Shown in pieces: positions 1 to 7,949 of a stretch of 52,677 nucleotides of DNA. Made by a program: the position numbers and the translations under genes. The DNA comes from Rhizorhapis sp. SPR117. GTDB taxonomy: Bacteria > Pseudomonadota > Alphaproteobacteria > Sphingomonadales > Sphingomonadaceae. The stretch covers positions 1-52,677 of the forward strand of contig NZ_JAKKIE010000029.1 of NCBI RefSeq assembly GCF_021742065.1, given 5' to 3'. Position 1 is the stretch's first letter. Each line of letters begins with the position of its first letter. The notes beneath the pieces are model-generated. The model ran no database searches. It saw nothing but the letters and a program-made list of their open reading frames with translations, and was not told the origin of the DNA.

Positions 1-40
1 TGCGGTGAAAGCTGCACGTGCGGTTCGGCGGGGGGATCAG
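1..40 (+). ncRNA. 3' end of a group II intron (domain V, partial)
   Basis: The first bases fold like the distal part of a group II intron domain V: a GCGGT/GCTGC stem closed by a GAAA tetraloop, followed by GTGCGGTTC, which is the usual 3' strand of domain V. The 5' GAGCCG strand lies outside the window. Domain VI and the exact 3' splice site cannot be fixed. The next gene starts about ten bases after the recognisable part, so the intron (or a truncated copy) inserted immediately upstream of it. Other explanation: chance similarity. Confidence 0.5.
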
Positions 41-50
41 GGCTGACTCC

Positions 51-416
51 ATGAGCAGCACCAATCCTACCCGACTGAGCGAAAACATGGGACCGTGCGA
101 AGCCGACTGTCCCGCTTCCATCCTCGACCTCCTTTCGCCGACCGACAACAAGCATGCGCTCGACTGGCGCGAACGGTGCCGCGCCAACATCGCCCGGCGC
201 GCACGCAAGCTCTCGGACGGCGACCGCATCCGTCTCGAGCAGCCGGTCACCTTCACCGACGGCCACGTCGCGCAGGAGTTCGTCGTCTGCAAACGCCAAC
301 GCAGCCTCATGCTGCGCGACCCGGAAAACGGCTGCTTCTATCGGATCAGCCGGCTGATGGAGCGGGCCTGGTCGATCGTGCCCGTCACCAAAATCCACAA
401 GACGGTGTTCGCCTGA
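51..416 (+). CDS. conserved hypothetical protein (121 aa)
   Basis: No recognised domain. The protein is small, basic and soluble, with a central segment (about residues 45-75) rich in Arg and a pattern like a small beta-barrel or nucleic-acid-binding fold (DGDRIRLEQPVTFTDG). ATG at 51 is preferred over the in-frame ATG at 18 because 18 lies inside the group II intron domain V and a GGGGGA purine run precedes 51. It stands first in a run of small plus-strand genes (51-1166). Function unknown. Confidence 0.6.
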   Translation: MSSTNPTRLSENMGPCEADCPASILDLLSPTDNKHALDWRERCRANIARRARKLSDGDRIRLEQPVTFTDGHVAQEFVVCKRQRSLMLRDPENGCFYRISRLMERAWSIVPVTKIHKTVFA

Positions 417-456
417 GCATCAATCCGTATATCCTCGTGATGAAGTGGATCATGTC

Positions 457-663
457 ATGACAATCGCCATCGAAAGGAACAGCCTGTCGTCCAAGCGGGG
501 ATTGCTCTGCAGCCGCGAGAACGCCATGCGCGTCGCGGGCCGGATTTTCGATCATTCGCAGGAACGGGTCAGCATCCTGCGCACCGCGGATCCGCTGCAA
601 CCCTTCCGGGTGTCGACCGACCCAGCTCCGCCGGGTCTCATCGTGCTCGAAATGGTCGCATGA
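457..663 (+). CDS. small hypothetical protein (68 aa)
   Basis: No family recognised. The stop codon overlaps the start of the thermonuclease-like gene (ATGA at 660), which argues for translational coupling and for the reality of this frame. A GTG four codons upstream (445) is an alternative start. The sequence has an N-terminal beta-like stretch and then a short helix; no membrane segment or metal site is visible. Confidence 0.5.
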   Translation: MTIAIERNSLSSKRGLLCSRENAMRVAGRIFDHSQERVSILRTADPLQPFRVSTDPAPPGLIVLEMVA

Positions 664-1166
664 ACCGCCTTGTCGTCCTGGCGCTCCTGCTGTCAGCCGC
701 CTGCACGCCCAGCGATGCCGCCGAGGACACCTCGTTCAGCGCCAAGGCGCGCGCCCTCGATGGCGATACGGTCGCCGCCGACTTCCGCCTGCTCGGCGTC
801 GATGTGTTCGAACGGCATCAGCTATGCGAACGCGCCGGCGCCTGCTGGGAATGCGGGAAGGCCGCGCAGGATCTCGCCGCGCGCACCTTGCGAGGCGGCG
901 ACGCGCAGATCCGCCTCTCGTCGCGCTCGAGCTATGGCCGCCCGGTCGCCACCGTCTCGATAGATGGGAGAGACCTCGGCGAAGTCATGATCTCTGCCGG
1001 ACTCGCCATTCCGCAGCCGCAATATCTGCGGTCCGATCCTGCACGCTCGGCGCGCTACACGGCGGCGTTCGCCGAAGCGCAGCGGCGGCGCGCCGGTGCC
1101 TTCGCCGGAAGCTGGCTGGAACCCGCCCGGTGGCGGCGCGGCGAGCGGCTAACCTGCGAACGCTGA
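660..1166 (+). CDS. thermonuclease (SNase)-like exported protein, probable lipoprotein
   Basis: The first 20 residues form a signal peptide with a lipobox-like LLLSAAC, so the mature protein is probably lipid-anchored in the periplasm or at the outer membrane. The rest follows the staphylococcal nuclease OB-fold layout seen in plasmid 'thermonuclease family' proteins: ALDGDTV near residue 35, RLLGVDVFE, then YGRPVATVSIDGRDLGEVMI and a C-terminal helix ending GSWLEPARWRR. The Arg-Asp-Arg catalytic pattern of true nucleases is only partly kept, so catalysis is uncertain. It overlaps the previous gene by four bases. Members of this family recur on conjugative plasmids. Confidence 0.75.
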   Translation: MNRLVVLALLLSAACTPSDAAEDTSFSAKARALDGDTVAADFRLLGVDVFERHQLCERAGACWECGKAAQDLAARTLRGGDAQIRLSSRSSYGRPVATVSIDGRDLGEVMISAGLAIPQPQYLRSDPARSARYTAAFAEAQRRRAGAFAGSWLEPARWRRGERLTCER

Positions 1167-1184
1167 AGGCCGGCTACGCTCGCT

Positions 1185-1823
1185 TCATTCAGCCGCGATC
1201 ACCTCTGCAGGCGTCTTGAGCTCGCGCATGGCGTGACCAATGATCTGCCAGCCGCCGCTGACGCCGAGACCGGCCAGGATGATGGCGACGCCGATGTCCG
1301 GCCAAGCGGTCCCTGTTCCGAACACCCCGCCCGCGGCGACGACGACAGCCACGTTGCCGATCGCATCATTTCGCGAGCAGATCCACACCGAGCGGCGGTT
1401 CGCGTCACCCTCGCGGTGACGCCACAGCAGTAGCGCGCACCAAAGATTGGCGACAAGGGCCATCACTCCGATCACGCCCATCGTCTCGACCTGGGGGAGG
1501 CTTCCGGCATAGGCCATCCAGAGCGTGCTCCCGAGCACCCAAAGTCCGACAAGGAGAAGGGTCAACCCTTTCAGCAAGGCTGCCCGCGCCCGCCAGCGCA
1601 AGGCGAGCCCCGCGACGACAAGGCTGATCAGATAATTTGCGGCGTCCCCGAGGAAATCGAGCGCATCGGCCATAAGCGACGCAGACTGGGCGGAAACGCC
1701 GGCGATCATCTCGATCGCGAACATGCCGGCGTTGATCCCGAGCGCGATCAGCAGGACGCGTTCCCACCTTTCGTCCCTGGAGCGGTCCGAGCCACATCCG
1801 CCACCGCAGCAATCACCGGCCAT
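1185..1823 (-). CDS. cation diffusion facilitator-type heavy metal transporter
   Basis: A 212-aa inner-membrane protein with about six hydrophobic segments. The N-terminus is a Cys/Gly cluster (CCGGGCGSD) likely to bind thiophilic metal. SLMADALDFLGDAANY is the CDF metal site in helix 2 (D-x3-D), and CSRNDAIGNVAV is the matching segment in helix 5. It lacks the cytoplasmic C-terminal domain of full CDFs, like the short 'cation transporter' subgroup (DmeF/CzcD relatives) that export Zn, Co or Cd. The start at 1823 is chosen over 1862 because a GAGG lies eight bases upstream and the Cys cluster then sits at the N-terminus. Convergent with the nuclease gene. Confidence 0.8.
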   Translation of the reverse strand: MAGDCCGGGCGSDRSRDERWERVLLIALGINAGMFAIEMIAGVSAQSASLMADALDFLGDAANYLISLVVAGLALRWRARAALLKGLTLLLVGLWVLGSTLWMAYAGSLPQVETMGVIGVMALVANLWCALLLWRHREGDANRRSVWICSRNDAIGNVAVVVAAGGVFGTGTAWPDIGVAIILAGLGVSGGWQIIGHAMRELKTPAEVIAAE

Positions 1824-1979
1824 CGCGCCAACCTCGATTCGACTGACGCCGTCATTATGCACCCGGCACCCGTCAAAGGGTCAAGCAAAGCCTATGGGCC
1901 GGTCGGCAGCACGTGCCTCCGGCGCGAAATTTGACCCTGATCGACCGGACAGCCACATTCTGCCCGATCGATCCGAATT

Positions 1980-2474
1980 TCAGGCACGCAGGCCGGGATC
2001 GGCCCACCAGGACTGGCCCTGCTGGAAATCGTCTGATGTGGACACGACCGGGCCATCGGGCTCGTCCGCCACATAGGGCCGAACAAGCAGCCGGGCCTTG
2101 ACCTTGCCGCGATGCATCTCGCCCGCGATCCGGCCGCGCGCCTCGAGCAGCTCTTCCAGCCACATCAGATCGTCGATCATCTCGACCACGCCGCGTCCCG
2201 CGAGGCAGAAATAGATACAGCGCTGGAAGTCATCGCCGGCCGGATTGCTGAGGATCGAGGCCAGCTTGCGCTTGCCGCCCTGTTCGCCCTCATGGATCCA
2301 ACTCACAGCCTCGCGAAGTTCGCGGACCGAATAAAAGGCGTCCTCGACATGCATGCCGATCGCCGCGTTGGCGATCATCCGCCGGGTCGGGCGGTTCTGC
2401 TCGTCCAGGGTCGCGTCGCGCAGCGTCACGTCCAGATCGAAATGGTCAAGATAGCGGGCGGCGGAATCGGTCAT
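1980..2474 (-). CDS. conserved hypothetical protein (164 aa)
   Basis: No family recognised. A soluble acidic protein rich in helix, with aromatic-containing stretches (CIYFCLAGRGVVEMIDDL) and a C-terminal PVVSTSDDFQQGQSWWADP. It is divergently oriented to the DpdA-like gene; only 29 bases separate the two starts, so they share a control region. That head-to-head pairing suggests co-regulation but nothing more can be said about function. Confidence 0.6.
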   Translation of the reverse strand: MTDSAARYLDHFDLDVTLRDATLDEQNRPTRRMIANAAIGMHVEDAFYSVRELREAVSWIHEGEQGGKRKLASILSNPAGDDFQRCIYFCLAGRGVVEMIDDLMWLEELLEARGRIAGEMHRGKVKARLLVRPYVADEPDGPVVSTSDDFQQGQSWWADPGLRA

Positions 2475-2503
2475 CGGGAATCTCCTTTCGCAGGGAACAT
2501 AAT

Positions 2504-3538
2504 ATGAACACGGTTAGGGTCAAGCCGAGTACGATCGCGGTCATGATCGGGCTGCCCCATCTGTCCGAGGGCAAGCTGCTCGATCGGGCGAGGCGGCTCC
2601 AGCAGCCCGTCCTGATTTCGGCGAACGCCCTGTCGCGCTGGTCGAGGCGCCGCGGCTGGCGGGAATGGACCGGCTGGTCGTTTCGCCCGCTCGGCAACGC
2701 GGCGGGCCTCCACAGCCTCTGCCTCGACAGCGCGGGGTTCAGCGTGATGGTCACCTACGGCGGCTATCCGTGGACGGTGGACGATTATATCCGCCTTGCG
2801 GCGGCTTATCCGTTCGGTTGGTGGGCCAGTCTCGACTATTGCGTCGAGCATCAGGTCGCCGGCGACCGCGACGAGGTGCTCGACCGCATTTCGCGCACCG
2901 TCCGGGCCAATATCGAGTGTCGCCTGCGCGGCGACGACGAAGGGATTCTCGACACCTTCATGCCAGTCATCCAGGGGCGCCTGCCGTCCGACTATGAGCG
3001 CTGCGCCGAGGCCCTGTCCCTGACGATCGAGCGGGCAGGGCTGGTCGGCGTAGGATCCATGTGCAGGCGGCCTATCCATGGGCCCGAAGGTCTCATGGCA
3101 GTCGTCGATCATCTCGACCGCGTGCTCCCGCGCCTTACCCGGTTGCACCTTTTCGGAGTGAAAGGGGAAGCGCTCCCCTATCTTTCAGCCTTCCGCCACC
3201 GCGTCGCCTCGATCGACAGCCAGGCTTACGGGGTCGCAGCCAGGACCGCGGCAAGGCGCCATAACCTCGCGAAGACCGACTCCGTCGTCGCCGATCATAT
3301 GGAGCACTGGTTCCACACACAGCATGCGCGCCTGCGCCAGCCGCAGCGCCAGCTTCCCATTCAGCCGCCGACGCCGGATACCGGGCCGCCCGACGATCCC
3401 TGGGAGGCCGCGATTGCCGAAGCGCGGCAGCAAATCCGCGAACTCATCGAATCCGGCGACCTCGATCATGACGAAACCACCGCCCCGTGGATCGAGCAAT
3501 GGGCTGCCGACATCTATCGCGAGCGGATGACGGGCTGA
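2504..3538 (+). CDS. DpdA-like / queuine tRNA-ribosyltransferase-like protein
   Basis: A 344-aa protein that looks like the short plasmid and phage relatives of DpdA, the TGT-fold enzyme that exchanges guanine in DNA for a 7-deazaguanine base. Visible family features are a Ser/Asp-rich strand end LDSAGFSV near residue 80 (the place of the TGT catalytic Asp region), YGGYPWTVDDY, the TIM-barrel strand MPVIQG with its Gln-Gly, LVGVGSMCRR, and the late barrel strand ASIDSQAYG. A C-terminal helical tail follows residue 260. No dpdB-K partners or preQ0 synthesis genes lie in the window, so it may act with host-made preQ0 or have another base-modification role. AGGGAA precedes the ATG. Confidence 0.7.
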   Translation: MNTVRVKPSTIAVMIGLPHLSEGKLLDRARRLQQPVLISANALSRWSRRRGWREWTGWSFRPLGNAAGLHSLCLDSAGFSVMVTYGGYPWTVDDYIRLAAAYPFGWWASLDYCVEHQVAGDRDEVLDRISRTVRANIECRLRGDDEGILDTFMPVIQGRLPSDYERCAEALSLTIERAGLVGVGSMCRRPIHGPEGLMAVVDHLDRVLPRLTRLHLFGVKGEALPYLSAFRHRVASIDSQAYGVAARTAARRHNLAKTDSVVADHMEHWFHTQHARLRQPQRQLPIQPPTPDTGPPDDPWEAAIAEARQQIRELIESGDLDHDETTAPWIEQWAADIYRERMTG

Positions 3539-3590
3539 TCCCGCCCGGGCCGCAGGGCGCTCCTCGCCTGAGCGCGTGGCCGCGCCGCCA

Positions 3591-3640
3591 GAGAAGAGAG
3601 GGAAGGTGCGCGTGCGATCCGTCAGGAACCGAGCGTTCCT
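3591..3640 (+). promoter_or_regulatory. purine-tract plus hairpin 5' leader
   Basis: Purine run GAGAAGAGAGGGAAGG (3591-3606), then a hairpin with six-base arms AGGAAC (3624-3629) and GTTCCT (3635-3640) around a five-base loop, then GAGGAG and the ATG at 3659. The same arrangement recurs before several other genes in the window (see findings). Confidence 0.5.
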
Positions 3641-3658
3641 GCAGCCCGAGGAGCCCTC

Positions 3659-3967
3659 ATGCACCACCAGTTCATCGTCGCCGAGCGGATTCCCGCTCGC
3701 TCAAATCGTGCGGAGGTCCGCAATCCAATCCTCACGCTGCCGGCAGTCGCGCGGCTGCGGGCGCTCGATCCCGAAACGCGCGCCATCCTGCAGGACCTTC
3801 TCCTCGAACTGCAGCAGGATGCAAGGCAGCGCGCCGAAGCTAGGTGGCGCAGCCGCAAGCCTCCGCTCGCCGCGTATTGGGCGGCCTGCGGGGTCTATGC
3901 GGGTCACATCGCCCGCGTTATCGGACCGCGCGCCGGCCGCCGCATCCGGTCAGCCTGGCGAGGATGA
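3659..3967 (+). CDS. small basic hypothetical protein (102 aa)
   Basis: No known domain. A helical, strongly basic protein; residues 30-65 form an amphipathic helix pair (DPETRAILQDLLLELQQDA) and the C-terminus is Arg-rich (RVIGPRAGRRIRSAWRG). The pattern fits a small nucleic-acid-binding or adaptor protein. GAGGAG lies seven bases before the ATG, behind a purine-tract hairpin leader. Convergent with the PRC-barrel gene. Confidence 0.6.
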   Translation: MHHQFIVAERIPARSNRAEVRNPILTLPAVARLRALDPETRAILQDLLLELQQDARQRAEARWRSRKPPLAAYWAACGVYAGHIARVIGPRAGRRIRSAWRG

Positions 3968-3989
3968 ACGGAGGAGCACTTCGCCCAGC

Positions 3990-4601
3990 TCAAGCGCTCT
4001 TCAGGTCGCCAACATTGGCCGATCCGATCCGGGGCGCTTCGGCCGGCCAGTCGCCTGTCACGAGAACAGGTAACCCCTCGAATCCCTCCAGGTCGATCGT
4101 GAGCGCGAGGCGCTGCGCAGCGAAACAAACCACGTCGCAGGGAACGGCGCGCAGCGTCTCGTCGATGCCGCCAATCCCGCCCCGCGAGACGACCAGATAG
4201 CTTATCCTCGCCGAAGAGCACTCGACCAGTGCTTCGACTGCGCGCCCGATGCGCTGGCCGTGACAGTCATCGACCTCCATGCCGGCAAGCCCCGTCGCGG
4301 TGAACAGGTCATCGCTCGAACATCGGCGGCTGGCCTTCTCGGCGGACTTGCCACCCTCTTCATATCGGCGCTGTTCGCCGAGCCATCGCCATGCGCCCAC
4401 CAGGTTGACGACGGTGAGGAAGCCATTCGTCGCGAGGAGATTGGTCTGCCCGGTGGAGAGGCCCACCAGCGACCAGCAGATCGATCCGATCGTAAACACC
4501 AGGAATCCCGACCCGGTGATCTTCGCGCCGAGATTGGCCGCGGTCATCATGGCGGCGATCATCGTTGCGATCGGAGCGATCCAACCCGCGATATTTTCCA
4601 T
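3990..4601 (-). CDS. membrane-anchored PRC-barrel domain protein
   Basis: 203 aa. Residues 1-75 hold two to three transmembrane segments (IAPIATMIAAMMTAANLG, GFLVFTIGSICWSLVGLS, and NLLATNGFLTVVNLVGAWRWL), resembling YgjV/PnuC-like small membrane modules. Residues about 110-200 form a PRC-barrel (GMEVDDCHGQRIGRAVEALV, then YLVVSRGGIGG), a fold used in photosynthetic reaction centre H subunits and in stress or RNA-related proteins. GGAGGAACTGG directly precedes the ATG at 4601 and sets the start. A membrane-sensor or envelope role is an inference. Confidence 0.7.
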   Translation of the reverse strand: MENIAGWIAPIATMIAAMMTAANLGAKITGSGFLVFTIGSICWSLVGLSTGQTNLLATNGFLTVVNLVGAWRWLGEQRRYEEGGKSAEKASRRCSSDDLFTATGLAGMEVDDCHGQRIGRAVEALVECSSARISYLVVSRGGIGGIDETLRAVPCDVVCFAAQRLALTIDLEGFEGLPVLVTGDWPAEAPRIGSANVGDLKSA

Positions 4602-4715
4602 CCAGTTCCTCCGTCCGCCCATCTCTTCGCTGCGTGCGGCGGCAATACACGCTCGATCGGTTGCTGTCGTCTTTCCGCAGAGGCGGCAGCGGGGTCCGCT
4701 TCCCTCCCACCCGCC

Positions 4716-4761
4716 GAAAAGAGGGAAGGGGGACCGGGGGCGCGAGCGGAAGGACCGCTCG
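4716..4761 (+). promoter_or_regulatory. purine-tract plus hairpin 5' leader
   Basis: Purine run GAAAAGAGGGAAGGGGGA (4716-4733), then a perfect seven-base stem CGAGCGG (4743-4749) / CCGCTCG (4755-4761) with the five-base loop AAGGA, then GGAGG and the ATG at 4780. Confidence 0.55.
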
Positions 4762-4779
4762 AGATTCTCGGAGGACCCC

Positions 4780-5424
4780 ATGAGTTATGACGTGGCATTT
4801 CGCTATGCCCAGGCGCTCGATCCCAGCGCACTGATCACAATCGGCACCACGCTCCATGCCATCCAGGCGGCGATCACCGATTGCCGCAACGCCGGCATCG
4901 AGGTCGAAACCGACCCTGCCGTCATTCTGCTCGTGCGCCATCTCTCGCAGGTCTGTGCCGATCGGCCAGCTGATGCGGAGCTACGCCGCGAATGCATGGC
5001 GCGGATCGCGGACCTCAAAAACCGGCCAATGCTCAAGACGCTCGCCCTGCGCGGCGTCGCCTATGACGAGCCTGCCAAGCGCCTCTTCCATTCCGAAGGC
5101 CGCGCCGCGATGCGCCGCCTTGCCGACGCGCTCGGCCTTGAGGAGGGAAGCTTCGACATCCGCTCCAACAAGGCGGGACCGGCGGTGTCGGGCGAGATCA
5201 CGCTGCATGCCGACATGCTCTGGGTCCAGTTCTCGCTCGGGCCGTTCGGGCCCGACCGCGAGGTCTGCTTTCGCAAAGTCCGCGATCGCCAGGATTATAT
5301 CGGCGAACGCAACCATTGGGCGTCTGTCCGCGAACTGGTCGAGCCCGATCGTTTCGCCGCGCGCATCCGCCGCGATCTCAATCTCCCCGCCGCCATCCCC
5401 GCCGCGCCGCGGCTGGTCGCCTGA
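4780..5424 (+). CDS. conserved hypothetical protein (214 aa)
   Basis: No named domain recognised. The N-terminal 70 residues are helical; the C-terminal half alternates beta strands (GPAVSGEITLHADMLWVQFS, then FGPDREVCFRKVRDR) as in a small beta-sandwich. This type of protein recurs next to ParB-like and PRTRC genes on sphingomonad plasmids, which is from memory and not checked. It heads a tight run with the next two genes (gaps of 11 bases and a four-base overlap), so they are probably one transcript. Confidence 0.65.
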   Translation: MSYDVAFRYAQALDPSALITIGTTLHAIQAAITDCRNAGIEVETDPAVILLVRHLSQVCADRPADAELRRECMARIADLKNRPMLKTLALRGVAYDEPAKRLFHSEGRAAMRRLADALGLEEGSFDIRSNKAGPAVSGEITLHADMLWVQFSLGPFGPDREVCFRKVRDRQDYIGERNHWASVRELVEPDRFAARIRRDLNLPAAIPAAPRLVA

Positions 5425-5435
5425 GGGAGGCGCCG

Positions 5436-5888
5436 ATGCGTATCCTTCTCACCCGCACCCGGATCGGCATGGAACCACCCAGCTACTCCTTCCGGGTCTA
5501 TGTCCCCTTCACCGAGATTTCGCTCGAGCGCCAAGCGCTGATCTCGATGCACTCCGACTACGGCATGGGTGCCGGCCTCCTTGCCCGGCTTCCGGACGTC
5601 ATCGCGCCGATGTCGCATCTCGAATCCGCGCCGGGCCTCGATAAGCACAACCTTGGCAAGCGCATCGATGGCGTTGCCGATCGCCTGGGGGCGATCCTGC
5701 TCGGACAGGTCTTTCCCGAGATGGCGGAGCGAACCGTTCCGTTCCGTCTCAGCGTGCCGGCCGGCCCCGCCAATGCACGGCTCTTTGCAACGATCGACAA
5801 CCTGTCGGGACGCTACGAGCCGCTCTCGCGTGCGCTGGAGAACCTCACCGCTGAGGGCCTCGGATTTCACCGGGAGAGCGACCGATGA
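5436..5888 (+). CDS. conserved hypothetical protein (150 aa)
   Basis: Soluble, no signal or membrane segment. The first 45 residues carry two beta strands (MRILLTRTRIGMEPPSYSF), followed by a long helical region with repeated Leu/Ala. GGGAGG lies seven bases before the ATG. The stop overlaps the following interrupted gene (ATGA at 5885), so the pair was translationally coupled before the insertion. Function unknown. Confidence 0.6.
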   Translation: MRILLTRTRIGMEPPSYSFRVYVPFTEISLERQALISMHSDYGMGAGLLARLPDVIAPMSHLESAPGLDKHNLGKRIDGVADRLGAILLGQVFPEMAERTVPFRLSVPAGPANARLFATIDNLSGRYEPLSRALENLTAEGLGFHRESDR

Positions 5889-6352
5889 TCTCGGAGCCGT
5901 TCGATCCGGCCGATGAGGCCACCTGGATCGCTCGTGGCCGCCGGCCGGACCACGCCGCCATCCTGGCCGATGCCTGGCGGCGTTTCCCGGACCTGCCCAA
6001 CGAGGCCGATCGGGAAGCCAGGGGCGCGCGGATGCGGCAGCGGGCGCTCGCGCTGCGTCCGGTCATGGACGCCATGTCTAAAGCCGCCGATGCGGAGCGT
6101 CAGGACCGCAATTTCGCCTTCACCGAAACGCGGATTGCCAGCGGCAAGGGCGACGATCGCGATCGCGCCATCCTGCGCGCGCGCAACCTTCATCGCTACG
6201 ACTGGGACCGGGCCGTCCGCTACGCGTCGGGATGGTATGCCGCCACCGCCGGGTGGGAGCCGGAGGCACGGCGAGGGCAAGGCGAGACGCCCGCGACCCT
6301 GGCCTACGAGCAGGGCTTCGCCGATGGCGGCGGCAATCGCGACGACCTCTTC
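5885..6352 (+). pseudogene. 5' part of a hypothetical gene interrupted by GInt element 1
   Basis: Codons 1-156 of a gene whose frame resumes exactly at 12337. The last two host codons before the element are CTC TTC (Leu-Phe, 6347-6352); the sequence after the element repeats them as CTG TTC. Joined with 12337-13203 it would give a 444-aa protein with no gap or frameshift. The segment is helical and Arg-rich (MRQRALALRPVMDAMSK) and ends in an aromatic-rich stretch (DWDRAVRYASGWYAATAGWE). No family recognised. As it stands the frame runs on into the element and gives a chimeric tail. Confidence 0.85.
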
Positions 6353-6377
6353 TTATCCAGACTCTGTGAGTCTGTCT
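6353..6377 (+). repeat. left terminal repeat of GInt element 1
   Basis: Starts TTATCCAGACTCTG and contains a perfect seven-base inverted repeat CAGACTC/GAGTCTG (6358-6364, 6368-6374). CTGTCT lies at element positions 20-25 (6372-6377), the same offset as in the left end of element 2. Likely recombinase arm and core binding sites. Confidence 0.6.
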
Positions 6378-6440
6378 TAGCGAGAGCGCCTCCGATACAA
6401 GGCGGGGGATATTCGCAACGGATGGATATCACGCGCCCCA

Positions 6441-6480
6441 TCATAATCCTGACCCGGCTTAAGCCGGGTCAGGATTATGA
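6441..6480. repeat. perfect 40-bp palindrome upstream of ginA
   Basis: TCATAATCCTGACCCGGCTT is followed without spacer by its exact reverse complement. It sits 20 bases before the start codon of the first recombinase gene, so it is inside the promoter or leader of the whole operon. No T-run follows, so it is not a standard terminator. Operator, recombinase accessory site or RNA hairpin are all possible. Confidence 0.8.
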
Positions 6481-6500
6481 TTTGCCGTTTCCGGAGGCCC

Positions 6501-7949
6501 ATGCCGCACCTGTATTTCACCGATCTCGCTGCATTGAAAATGCCTGCCATTGTCGATGGCGCTGTCGATCAACTTACCACGGCGGAGATCGCGGCGGCGG
6601 AAGACTTCGGTCTTGTCGAGGGCATGCCCTTCATCCTTGGAGAGGACGGCAGCTACGATTACGACCTCAACAGGTTCTTTCGCGCCGCTCCAACGATGGG
6701 TGTGCGGTCGCTAAACAGCCTGCGTGCATATGCGCGCGACATAGTGGTGTGGCTGCGCTTCCTCGCCGAGCGGCGTGACGGGAAATCGGTCTGGGCGGCG
6801 AACCGAGACGACATTGCCGCCTATCATATGGCCCGCCGCCTGTCCTCGCCGCCGCACCGCGTCTCGGCCGCGACCTGGAATCGCGCGATCGCCGCACTCG
6901 ACAAGCTCTATCGCTGGGCGGTCGGGGAGAAGCTGATCGACAAGGCGCCCTTCACCTACCGGCAGATGTGGGTGCGCGGACGCGATGCCGGCGCCATCGG
7001 TGTTGCCGCCAACATGGCGCGCGAGCCGGCGGCCCGGAAGCGTAACACGCGGTTCCTGTCGCTCGATCGATACCTGCTGTTCCGCGATGTCGGGCTGCGC
7101 GGCCGCCTCCCCGATGGGCAGGAAGATCCGAGCTGGCGCGGCCGAAACGGTGAGCGCAACGCGCTCTTCGCGGAGCTGCTGGTGACGACGGGTCTGCGGT
7201 TGCAGGAAGGATCGAGCTTGCTGCTCGCGGAACTGCCGATGCCGGACTATCATCACGATCGGCGCTCAATCCCGTTCCCGATCGCAGCGGCGACGGCCAA
7301 GGGGAGCAAGGGGCGCGAGGTTCGGTTGCCGCTGCGGTTGCTTGAACGGTTGCGGGACTATGCCGAGGTGGAACGCGCGAACGCGCTGGACCGCTACGAG
7401 CTGCGTCACAGATGGGAACGGATCGAAGCGCCGCTGATCGTCGCCAGCTACGATCATCAATCGCTGCGCCTTGATGACCAGTCGGCCAAACCCGTTCGCT
7501 TCGAGGGCCTCAGCTTCAGCGAACGCCGCCGGTTAATCCATCGACAGGCCAGGGTGCCGCTTATGCTCTGGCTGACTGAGGGTGGCCTGCCGATGCCGAT
7601 GGCGTCTTGGGAGGCGGTGTTCATGCGCGCCAGCGCGCGGTGCCGCCGCTTCGGCCTCGACATCGACGTGACGCCGCACATGCTACGTCACACCTTCGCC
7701 GTCCACATGCTGACGCTGTTGTTGCGCGAGCAGATGACGTGGCTTCTGGAGGAACGAGCGGGTCGCATGAGTCCCGCCTATCGGCGCATGATCGGCGACC
7801 CGCTCCTCAAGCTTCAGCGGCTATTGGGCCACAGCCGGATCGAGAGCACCTATATCTACCTCGATCATCTCGACGAATGTCAGGCGCTGATCGACGCCGC
7901 CGTCGATCAATGGGGGCTGGATGTCGGCGCCGAAAGCATGGCGGCATGA
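6501..7949 (+). CDS. ginA: GInt tyrosine recombinase GinA
   Basis: 482 aa. N-terminal SAM-like DNA-binding half with a core-binding helix (MGVRSLNSLRAYARDIVVWL), then the catalytic domain. Box I arginine is in TTGLRLQEG, box II is HMLRHTF, and LLGHSRIESTYIYLDH holds the late His and the nucleophilic Tyr. All catalytic positions look intact, so this is probably an active recombinase that cuts at the element ends. ATG at 6501 is chosen because GGAGG lies four bases upstream; the in-frame ATG at 6477 falls within the 40-bp palindrome. Overlaps the next gene by ATGA. Acts with GinB, GinC and GinD. Confidence 0.85.
   Translation: MPHLYFTDLAALKMPAIVDGAVDQLTTAEIAAAEDFGLVEGMPFILGEDGSYDYDLNRFFRAAPTMGVRSLNSLRAYARDIVVWLRFLAERRDGKSVWAANRDDIAAYHMARRLSSPPHRVSAATWNRAIAALDKLYRWAVGEKLIDKAPFTYRQMWVRGRDAGAIGVAANMAREPAARKRNTRFLSLDRYLLFRDVGLRGRLPDGQEDPSWRGRNGERNALFAELLVTTGLRLQEGSSLLLAELPMPDYHHDRRSIPFPIAAATAKGSKGREVRLPLRLLERLRDYAEVERANALDRYELRHRWERIEAPLIVASYDHQSLRLDDQSAKPVRFEGLSFSERRRLIHRQARVPLMLWLTEGGLPMPMASWEAVFMRASARCRRFGLDIDVTPHMLRHTFAVHMLTLLLREQMTWLLEERAGRMSPAYRRMIGDPLLKLQRLLGHSRIESTYIYLDHLDECQALIDAAVDQWGLDVGAESMAA

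Noticed and set aside
6441..6480. Rho-independent terminator
   Set aside because: The palindrome is followed by ATTTGCC rather than a T-run and lies between the element end and the first gene with a ribosome site 12 bases later; an upstream terminator is possible but not supported.
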